NCBI GenBank assembly: GCA_902702965.1
Contig: CACRXP010000636.1
Coordinates: 83,908 to 147,907, forward strand
From: Spirometra erinaceieuropaei
Taxonomy: Eukaryota > Platyhelminthes > Cestoda > Diphyllobothriidea > Diphyllobothriidae
Length of the DNA stretch: 64,000 bases
Direction: 5' to 3'
The translations under genes were made by a program, and so were the position numbers. The notes beneath the pieces are model-generated. The model had not been told where the DNA came from. It was given only the letters and a program-made list of their open reading frames with translations, and did not search any database. Each line of letters starts with the position of its first letter. Position 1 is the first letter of the stretch. This document shows, in pieces, positions 59,501 to 64,000 of the stretch.

Positions 59501-62148
59501 AACAGCCATTGTCATAGGCATTACGACAGTCCGACCGTCGTTGCCGACGATGTCCACCGTGTGTCCTACAGGAGGGTGAGAGCAGAGACGGTAACGTGCG
59601 CGTGAACTAGTTTATAGTGAAGTAGACTTGCGCAGCATCTACCGCACTCACTCGCCCTCCCCTACCTGGGCCCGATGCCATGACCAAGTCAAGAGGACCT
59701 GAGGCGGGAGAGGCTGCAGGTGGGTGGCACCACACCCCCTGGTCCACCAAAGACACTTGACCAGGATTTCACCCACTGCTAGAGGAGAGTAAGGCTGCTC
59801 TGGTCTCACTAGGTGGTAGTACCATAGAGGCCACACTAAGAAGGAGCCATTGCAGCCTGGCTCTCAGTCCGCTACTCCACACAAACACACACTGGGCCGA
59901 CTGCAAGGCCCGAGTTATCCTGTCAAGCCACGGATTTTAGCTCACCGTGATAGCTTCAAGCACGTCGGATTGTTTGTAGTGGGGTAAATGCGCTGAGTCG
60001 TCAAACTCACGTCCTGTTTTGCATTCCCAGGCCCCAGTCACTGTCCGAGCTGGTCAGACGTCTGGTGCGAGGAATGGGCGTAGGCATTGCACGAACACTG
60101 CAAGTGACTTTAACTGGTCGACCCCGACCCCCGTCTTCAGCTAGGGTGTGAGTGTTGTTTTCCTTGTCGAGCACAGAACTCTTGCCATGGGGGACAGCTG
60201 GGTGCTGACTAGGCGTCCGATAACAGGGAAAATGTCTAATTGATAAGAAGTAGAAGCGATCGCTGGAACAAGGGTCTTATTCGCCTGACGTTTCGGATTC
60301 TCGAACGAACCCATCATCAGAGACAATGACAAATACGGCGATTGCTTTCCTCTAACTACCCCGAAATGGTCGTGCATCTTACCACTCGTCCTTTTGGAAA
60401 GGCGGTATGCGAGAGGAATATCATCTCTTCTTTTTCGTGCGTCATACATTTTTGGCTCCAGTTTATGTCTTAGGCAGCAGAGCCGACTGTTTTAGGAGTC
60501 CATCCATCCAAGGCGCAGTCTAACGTACTCCCCACGCCCAGTTTCCATATGAGGATCTACGTTTTTTCAGTGCTCCCACCTCTCAGTCCGTTTATTTTCC
60601 ATTAGTCTTCTCAGGGCAAAAAGCTTTAATGTCTGAGGATAGTGGTCACAGATGGACTCTGAGCGGATGGAATCACAGCGAGTTCATCGGCGGCGACACG
60701 GGGGATTTAAACAACGGCTGTTTCGGGATTGCACCACCTTCAGTCAGCCAAACATTGCCGATCGAAGGCGAACTGTTTTGTAGGCTGTCGCCCCTTCCTG
60801 TCCTATACCTGTCCTGTATCCGGGCCGTGTTTTCGGAAACCAGAGAGCTTGATGAATGTGAATATCCTTTATCACAGCTCACTCAGCCTTTGGGAGAGCT
60901 TTAGACTACTTGATTCCTATTACAATTTCTGTCAAATGTTTAAACCCAAGGTCCTACTGATTTGGTTTTGTGTCGTGGTTGCCACGCGTCGGCAACTAGA
61001 CCATAAGTAGGCGTTCGAATTCCTGTTTCAGTGTGGTATGACCGCCCCTTGTAATGTGCACCGACATTGTGGCTACTTATTTTCATTGGGTAGTGCGAAT
61101 TCGTGTACTAGAACCTTTTGTGCACTTGCCATCGAAGTGTACGAGGTAGCTTAAAACACATGGCAGACGGACCGTCGTTGTCGACGATGTCAACCGTGTG
61201 CTGCACAGCAGGGTGAGAACAGGCACGGTGACATGCGCGTGATTTCTTTTATAGTGACAGCAGACTTGTGCTGCAACTACCGCACTCTCTTCTCCCCCAC
61301 CTGGGCCTCGTGTCAAGACATAGTCCAGAAGACCGAGGCGTGAGAGGACGCAGGTGGCTGGCACAGCCGGACCCACACCTAGACGCGTACCGCCCCACAC
61401 CCCCCTGTTCCACAACAAACTGCCAGTGTGAAGAAGGAGACACAATCGCTGGGACAAGAGCTTTATTCACCTGACGTTTTGGATTCCAGCTCGAACCCAT
61501 CAGCAGAGACCATAGCAGATACAGATAGTTCTTGCACCAAGGGCTACAGTATTTATAGGATGCAGTCGCTATGCGACCGCATACCTGTGTAAATTCAGCC
61601 CCCCCCCCCTTCATCGGAGATTGCTGCACTTGGCGTGATGACTGTTCGATTGCCGACGTTCGAGTCACTAATCGCAGCAGTTTCATCACGAGTTTTGGAT
61701 GTTGGTGTGATGATTGCTTGACCATCTGATTCACCGACCCTGGTGTTGGGAAAAGTGTTCACCTGTGTGCTTCCCGCGTGGCTAATTACTCCGCCTAGGC
61801 GAATTCTCAGCACTGAGTATGGAAGGGAAAGGTCGTTGCGCTGGAGGCCAGTGAACACTTGACTCAAGCAGCTCCCGGCTCACGCGATTGTCACCTCTAG
61901 CGTGAATTTCGGTCTCGTCTAACCAGCCGTGAATTCTTACCTATAATGTCTCCTTACTCTTTAGAGCGAAGTCATTCTTCAGGTAGTAGCTGGCACAGCG
62001 TATCGGCCAGTAGACCGCGATCTCCCCCCCTTCCCCCCCACCTTAACTTTCAGCGCACATATCTGATTTCTGCTTTGTGCTCTATCCTTTTCAGCCTCAC
62101 TTCTCAGTCCTCCTCGGTCGTCCCACCCGTGACAAAGGCTCCAAAGCT
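47370..62148 (+). CDS. TAF3: TAF3-like TFIID subunit, multi-exon gene, 3' end not in window
   Basis: Modelled exons (coding from ATG 47373): to 47532, 47569-47796, 47838-48196, 50634-50788, 51600-52015, 53441-53691, 54911-55756, 57560-58002, then probably 61972-62009 and 62108-62148. Junctions through exon 8 keep frame; exons 1-8 encode about 952 codons. Residues about 5-85 form a BTP histone fold (TEIVATVCFQVGFERASFEAIDILTDVLHKYLRTL), then LESLLTFADEVGSYMPRPVP. This resembles TAF3, where the fold pairs with TAF10 in TFIID. The remainder is disordered: Pro/Ser-rich with basic patches (KRAFRSRKRRPSFGRKR; KSSKKKNKKAP), as in TAF3. The PHD finger expected at the C-terminus is not found before 64000. 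TAF8 is the main alternative, but its post-fold segment fits less well. Introns 3-8 are packed with mobile elements. Confidence 0.65.
47569..47796 (+). CDS. TAF3: TAF3-like exon 2 (end of the histone fold)
   Basis: Preceded by a 36-nt intron (47533-47568, GTAAGC...TTTGCCAG). The intron length is a multiple of three and has no stop, so unspliced RNA also reads through. Encodes DSYFGILDGVTTLEVLDQPL and ESLLTFADEVGSYMPRPVP. Donor GTAAGA at 47797. Confidence 0.7.
47838..48196 (+). CDS. TAF3: TAF3-like exon 3
   Basis: Preceded by a 41-nt intron ending in TTATCCTAG. Here unspliced reading hits a stop within the intron (GGTAAGACCTAG), which supports splicing. Encodes EKPAVKTPPKPTDLTLPNSA ... RRAYNSKDAWAAALQ. 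Ends in phase 0 at CAG|GTAAAC. Confidence 0.7.
48855..50335 (+). pseudogene. RTE-like non-LTR retrotransposon reverse transcriptase, decayed, in intron 3
   Basis: Fragments in order: EDGIPTENLFRICGALAL, WGLGMLVPAFTKGDKTR, LIDVAVRVFAVVLLRRFQ, FRAGCRCADQIFTIRRILEF, PTAITFVDFVAAFDSVRHKSL (motif A with its Asp), VANAVGISINAGKNKLFSS, GFKYLGAKLLPNGQSKDDI, then RRNISIVTKIGV and FSHHCLRTI. The region of the catalytic (F/Y)ADD motif reads as LDYGDHIAL, so the first of the paired Asp residues is Gly. Multiple frameshifts and stops. Same strand as the host gene. Confidence 0.75.
50634..50788 (+). CDS. TAF3: TAF3-like exon 4
   Basis: The acceptor TTTAATGTAG at 50633 follows a C/T-rich stretch. Encodes AMPSPGAPPTHPQSPRVNSP ... 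TPANKLASSR. Starts in phase 0 as required by exon 3 and ends in phase 2. The donor GTTCGT is weak, so the exact end is less sure. Confidence 0.6.
50838..50911. repeat. 21-bp-stem hairpin in intron 4
   Basis: Left arm 50838-50858 (TAAAAGAAGACGAAGGCACG plus A) and right arm 50891-50911 pair with one G.T position, loop 32 nt. The left arm and loop start resemble the terminal sequence of PLE family D (GAAGAAGGAGACACGATCGC, CTGGGAC). Confidence 0.7.
51600..52015 (+). CDS. TAF3: TAF3-like exon 5 (basic patch, then acidic and Ser-rich)
   Basis: The acceptor ...CCGCTAGCAG offers two AGs three bases apart (51596 or 51599); both keep frame. Encodes VVKRAFRSRKRRPSFGRKR, PPVPEEEEPVAVKVGESVD, ending PAQPADKSP. 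Donor GTAGGC at 52016, phase 1. Confidence 0.65.
52108..52260 (-). repeat. SINE-1, tail and head, inverted, in intron 5
   Basis: AGAAGGTTGCCAACAAAGAC start, CATCAGCCAGCCATACCCAA, then a head remnant ending GTTGTCCTGTC. Left block lost or scrambled (52260-52350). Confidence 0.65.
52740..52829 (-). repeat. tRNA-like SINE-2 head, inverted
   Basis: On the minus strand: GTCTCGTAGCTCAAGTGGTT (A box), an arm with GGCT/AGCC, a 12-13-nt variable region, then GTGGGTTCGCATCCCAC (B box) and CGAGGC closing the acceptor stem. It folds as a near-complete tRNA with 6 acceptor pairs. The anticodon loop would be GTACTAA. Sequence continuing past the 3' end (CACAGTTGGGTCA) is shared with the copy at 53.04 kb, so this is a SINE and not a working tRNA gene. 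Confidence 0.65.
53040..53180 (+). repeat. tRNA-like SINE-2, head and body
   Basis: Head 53040-53123: acceptor pairs GCCTCG/CGAGGC, D stem GCTC/GAGC (53049-53052 with 53062-53065), T stem GTGGG/CCCAC (53097-53101 with 53109-53113) around TTCGAAT. The anticodon loop GAATTAG lacks U at its second position, against a working tRNA. Body: CACAGTTGGGTCAATATGAG, CATCTATGAA. A body fragment without head also lies at 52842-52893. Confidence 0.7.
53441..53691 (+). CDS. TAF3: TAF3-like exon 6 (Ser/Thr/Pro-rich)
   Basis: The acceptor CTCCTACTCGTAG at 53440 gives the two bases needed after the phase-1 end of exon 5. Encodes TSPVRPFSPDLSAADRAPST ... ATESGTSSVSEQ. Donor CAG|GTGTGT, phase 0. Confidence 0.65.
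53818..54095 (+). repeat. Family C repeat in intron 6
   Basis: Full order of family C blocks from GTCATTTGCTGTGTGGACCA to the GGACATCGCC end. One of the best copies. Confidence 0.75.
54536..54660 (+). repeat. tRNA-like SINE-2, diverged
   Basis: CTGCTAGCTCAAGTTCTTAG (A box region), GTGGGTTCAAATCCCAC (B box), six or seven acceptor pairs GGCCCTG/CGGGACC including a G.U and one mismatch, then CACAGGTGGATCAAAT as body. Confidence 0.65.
54911..55756 (+). CDS. TAF3: TAF3-like exon 7 (Lys-rich start, long Ser/Pro tract)
   Basis: The acceptor CTTATTCGTAG at 54910 starts in phase 0. Encodes KSSKKKNKKAPFSLPSRGG, PKRRLPGSKTSIVI, then a 200-codon Ser/Pro/Thr-rich stretch with a serine cluster (55366-55460). 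Donor GTGGGT at 55757 ends in phase 0; the other donor-like GTGGGG at 55752 would shift frame. Confidence 0.7.
56093..56280 (-). repeat. SINE-1, left block and tail, in intron 7
   Basis: Reverse-orientation left block (GATCGCTCACCGATCGCGC, GAGCCCCGCCACCAGCCGTA) joined to a tail (CTTATTAGCCGTCGTCAGCC). Confidence 0.7.
56440..56650 (-). repeat. Family A repeat, partial, in intron 7
   Basis: Blocks AACCGAAATTTTAAAATG, CATAATCCTAAGATATTTCA and CCCCAGGATGTCGACTTTTT correspond to those at 63.7 kb and 4.2 kb. Confidence 0.6.
56667..56778 (+). repeat. SINE-1 tail, well preserved
   Basis: TCGGGTGTTCCACACTTCGG, GGCTGACGACGGCTAATAAG, TCTTTGTCGGTAATGCTATT. Little diverged from the consensus, so a recent insertion is possible. 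Confidence 0.75.
56851..57216 (+). pseudogene. PLE GIY-YIG endonuclease domain, intact frame but truncated element
   Basis: 121 open codons: CTYSFTCLRGAGYVGRTMRRL (GIY-YIG core with Val in the YIG half), IKRVREHMSAWLDRGETRSI, SSSIVAHLIDTDHRVDVKEAF, and ATAEAMAIRLANPVLC. The best-preserved endonuclease copy in the window. It has no reverse transcriptase upstream, so it is a fragment. Likely not expressed on its own. Confidence 0.75.
57451..57490 (+). ncRNA. Hammerhead-like motif 70 nt upstream of exon 8
   Basis: Stem I arm UUGGC (57451-57455), intact core CTGACGA (57456-57462), GAAA (57472-57475), stem III AAC/GUU (57475-57477 with 57482-57484), then CCAA as the stem I return arm (57487-57490). 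Stem II is weak and one extra A follows the core. All conserved core bases are kept. Confidence 0.45.
57560..58002 (+). CDS. TAF3: TAF3-like exon 8 (Ser-rich)
   Basis: Acceptor GGTTTCAG at 57559, phase 0. Encodes PPSPLSISSLPEPDSRFPRF, SLRIKIRLGADAASCHSSD, a serine cluster (57820-57900), DEDLDHVARRHAAIPPSLQV and SSQHE. Donor GAG|GTGTGT at 58003, phase 2. Confidence 0.65.
58140..58215 (+). repeat. Short dispersed repeat
   Basis: Partner of 46549-46625 (GAAACTGAGATAGCACCAAT, TATCCATAGATAGACAG, GTTAATGTTTTTAAC). Confidence 0.65.
58590..58790 (+). repeat. Family B repeat, partial, in intron 8
   Basis: GTGCGTCGAGCGCCGTGACT, GGAAGGTAGCCGACTGACGC, a GTTGTGTGGAGTGGCGGACT block. Confidence 0.55.
59135..59410 (+). 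repeat. Family C repeat in intron 8
   Basis: Full unit from GTCAAGTGTATGCTGTAGAC through GGTGTACATAGTGAGACTC. About 100 bp later an inverted unit follows (59540-59765), giving a fold-back pair. Confidence 0.75.
59540..59765 (-). repeat. Family C repeat, inverted partner
   Basis: Reverse-orientation unit: CGTCGTTGCCGACGATGTCC, GAACTAGTTTATAGTGAAGT, TGCGCAGCATCTACCGCACT, then GACCAAGTCAAGAGGACC. Confidence 0.75.
59795..60010 (-). repeat. Family B repeat, inverted
   Basis: CACACTAAGAAGGAGCCATT, CAGCCTGGCTCTCAGTCCGC, CAAGCCACGGATTTTAGCTC and the GCTTCAAGCACGTCGGATTG block. Confidence 0.6.
60247..60350 (-). mobile_element. PLE family D terminal block
   Basis: AGAAGTAGAAGCGATCGCTG, CGCCTGACGTTTCGGATTCT and CATCATCAGAGACAATGACA (plus-strand reading) match the ends at 18.1, 38.7 and 61.4 kb. 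Confidence 0.65.
60351..61150. other. Intron 8 interior, no recognised feature
   Basis: No exon candidate with matching phase and no repeat match. Confidence 0.3.
61160..61430 (-). repeat. Family C repeat, inverted
   Basis: Reverse-orientation unit ending next to the PLE family D copy at 61432. Confidence 0.7.
61432..61930 (-). mobile_element. PLE family D, 3' part, in intron 8
   Basis: On the minus strand: DETEIHARGDNRVSRELLES (61919-61860), a frame change, then LPYSVLRIRLGGVISHAGSTQVNTFPNTRV and DETAAISDSNVGN, then the GATGCAGTCGCTATGC block and the terminal block at about 61470-61510. It is inserted antisense to the host gene, about 35-40 bp before the exon 9 acceptor region. Confidence 0.7.
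61972..62009 (+). CDS. TAF3: Probable TAF3-like exon 9
   Basis: After CTCCTTACTCTTTAG the frame SHSSGSSWHSVSA is host-like in composition. Only the AG at 61970-61971 gives the phase required by exon 8; the nearer AGs (61963-64, 61965-66) do not. The donor GTAGAC at 62010 is a guess. Confidence 0.35.
62108..62148 (+). CDS. TAF3: Possible TAF3-like exon 10
   Basis: Strong acceptor (TCCTTTTCAGCCTCACTTCTCAG) and a consensus donor GTGAGT at 62149. In phase 0 it reads SSSVVPPVTKAPK. The phase relative to exon 9 is unresolved. Confidence 0.35.
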
Positions 62149-62224
62149 GTGAGTTTCCAGTTGCCTCATCACATCTTCCTTTAAACACTTATGCCTGCTG
62201 TTATGTCCTACCAGTAGTATTTCA

Positions 62225-62450
62225 ACAGTTGTTGCATGGAACGCATGACAGACAGGGATGGCAGTGAGGACAGCTTTACTGTGACAATCGACACTTCGGC
62301 CATCACAAGTGACGACGTTTACTGTATGCCTCTCGAAGTGGGCGCAGCACTGGTGACCTGCGCGTGAATCAGTTAATGGTGAGGCGGACTTGCGTAGCAC
62401 CTATCACACACCCTCCTCCCTTACCCACCTTGTCCCGATGGTAATGCAGC
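62225..62450 (-). repeat. Family C repeat, inverted, diverged
   Basis: Blocks GGCCATCACAAGTGACGACG, GACTTGCGTAGCACCTATCA and CCTCCCTTACCCACCTTGTC follow the family C order in reverse. Confidence 0.6.
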
Positions 62451-63490
62451 GGGTGGTGGGCGTGGACGCAATGGCCCGTCTGTGCGTACCACGCACGACC
62501 TGATCCCTGCAACATGTGCCAGGCTTCCACGCGGTCCACTTGAATCTCGCATGCCTCAGTGTCACGAAGGCCGCATTGCGGGGGAGCCATTGCGACACAA
62601 CTTTATTGTCACTCCGTGAGGACTGAGTTAAACCGTCAATGGACAACTTTCCAATCCACGCCACTTGGCCCGTCGGATGTATTATTGTGCAGACTGCGCG
62701 AACGTGTCGTGTGGATCAATTCCCCGGCGTTGACCTTACCCTCTCTTCCCTCTCCCGCGTACCATTTGACCATCCAAGCCTGTCTACCATCTGGACTGGG
62801 CGCGGTGGCTGACACGGCGTTAGGGCCTACATCTTAGGCCTGCCACCGCACGGCAGTAGTTATGGTCTAGTGCGGACTCGGCACCGCTTGATAGAAGCAT
62901 GCTGTGAGCCGGTCTGGCCCCGTCGGGCTTTTATTCCCAGAACAGGCTATGGTGGGGTTATGGTCGCGGTTAAGCGTACGAATCGGGTTATGGTTAGGTT
63001 TTCCTGCAGCATACCCTCTCACCCAATCCAGCCGTCATTAACCAATAACCGCGGTTTGCCTGTTTTCCGTCCGTTTACGCGCTCTTGATTTACATTTTTA
63101 AATTTCGCGGTCCGTTGCGGCACCTCGATGGAGTACTAAAACAAACGTATGACAGAAATGTGAATTTTCTTAAAGCCCTCCGCAGTCTCTGTTCTTGACC
63201 GTTTTCATCTGCTCTGCCCAGAAAACCCCTTTTTAACATCCTTTCCGTAATACAGGAGTCGCCCTGCTTTTTCCAAATGGGGCCACATACTGTATCGTTG
63301 CCGAGAGCCGACCGTGAGGTCCCTATATATCGAAAATTATTGGTCATTAAGCTCTTGATTTTTGTCATGGACTTTTCTCTTAATATGCTCTGGCAACCCA
63401 CTGATGCACAGACAAGGCGCCTCACTCTACCTGCTGTGAACCCACAGTACTCACGACTTGTGAATATATTAAAATTTATGCAAAATGGGG
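62451..63490. other. No recognised feature
   Basis: A short GGGTTATGGT-like patch (62953-63000) is the only repetitive signal. No PHD-finger cysteine pattern was found on the plus strand. Confidence 0.3.
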
Positions 63491-63494
63491 GTAA

Positions 63495-63670
63495 ACCGCC
63501 GAGAACGACGATGTCAACCGGGTGCCCCGCAGCATGATATGCGCAGGGACGGTGACTTGCGCATGGATTAGTTTGCAGTGATAGCAGTCCATCGAGGCAT
63601 CTACGGCACCTTCTTCTCTCGAACTCATAGGCCCTATGTCAAGCTAAGACCAAGAAGACCAGAGGTGGAA
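63495..63670 (-). repeat. Family C repeat, inverted, diverged
   Basis: CCGAGAACGACGATGTCAAC, GGTGACTTGCGCATGGATTA, GTCAAGCTAAGACCAAGAAG follow family C order in reverse. Confidence 0.6.
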
Positions 63671-63699
63671 TCGGGCGCATTAATTGGTAAGACTTACAG

Positions 63700-63960
63700 T
63701 AGGTGGGCCAACTCATGAAATTCTAACCGAAATTTCGAAATGCGTTCTCGTTTCGAAAAGATTAATTAAGTGTGGTTGTAAAGCTTATCACCGTCCTGCA
63801 TAATTATATAGTGATCCAGTTACCCCAGGGTGCCATCTTTCGAACGAACTTATTTCCGAGTACATGCAAGAACTATACTCTGCAAAAATGACTACTTACG
63901 TAGCATGCAATTTTCTCATTGACTTTCGATGCCCCTAAGAGTTCAATTATATTTCATGGA
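63700..63960 (-). repeat. Family A AT-rich repeat
   Basis: GAAATTCTAACCGAAATTTCGAAATGC-like end, CTGCATAATTATATAGTGAT, CCCCAGGGTGCCATCTTTCG, then the TTTTCTCATTGACTTTCGAT block seen near 5.26 kb. Confidence 0.65.
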
Positions 63961-64000
63961 AAGCATGCATGCACATGCGCACTCATTACAAATGACGATA

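Noticed and set aside
1..64000. CRISPR array, bacterial operon, rRNA genes
   Set aside because: No regularly spaced short repeats with unique spacers, no ribosomal RNA motifs; spliced genes and SINEs identify eukaryotic nuclear DNA.

Overview
The window reads as nuclear DNA of a parasitic flatworm, most likely a tapeworm of the Diphyllobothriidea (Spirometra, Dibothriocephalus or Schistocephalus type). Three observations support this. Host coding exons are separated by introns that are either very short (36 and 41 nt) or kilobases long and full of repeats. Decayed Penelope-like, RTE-like and Ty3/Gypsy pol remnants have translations I associate with cestode genomes. Three or more interspersed repeat families, at least two of them with tRNA-like promoters, recur every few kilobases. 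The family and taxon assignments rest on recognition, not on a search.

Only two host genes can be supported. (1) 8187-9836, minus strand: an uninterrupted 549-residue reading frame with a PTB/PID-like domain near its N-terminus followed by a disordered acidic, Ser- and Pro-rich tail. (2) 47370 to at least 62148, plus strand: a multi-exon gene that I assemble from splice sites and matching phases. It starts with a histone-fold (BTP) domain most like TFIID subunit TAF3 and continues as a long Ser/Pro/Lys-rich disordered chain of about 950 codons through exon 8. The C-terminus, where TAF3 carries a PHD finger, lies beyond the part I can model and probably beyond the window.

Layout. 1-1.7 kb: two Penelope-like element (PLE) fragments. 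4.2-6.0 kb: an AT-rich repeat family, including a 370-bp-arm fold-back. 8.2-9.8 kb: the PTB gene. 10.4-11.4 kb: AGT triplet tracts and a head-to-head SINE pair. 13.5-13.9 kb: degenerate CCCTAA-like DNA. 15-24 kb: SINE copies, a large repeat (17 kb) with an inverted partner at 32 kb, and two copies of a small element with terminal inverted repeats around telomere-like sequence. 24.1-25.9 kb: retrotransposon tail plus tandem SINE-like units. 26-37 kb: mostly unrecognised AT-rich DNA with a direct repeat (29/34 kb). 37.5-40.8 kb: retrotransposon zinc-finger tail, PLE end, and broken Ty3/Gypsy protease and reverse transcriptase. 41.9-43.1 kb: a decayed PLE flanked on both sides by hammerhead-like motifs. 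47.4-62.1 kb: the TAF3-like gene, whose introns hold RTE-like, PLE and SINE insertions. 62.2-64 kb: more repeats.

The most interesting signals are the hammerhead-ribozyme-like cores at the 3' ends of the plus-strand PLE family, with stem III arms that differ between copies yet stay complementary, and the small inverted-repeat element enclosing telomere-like repeats (18.4 and 23.6 kb), which I do not recognise from any described family.
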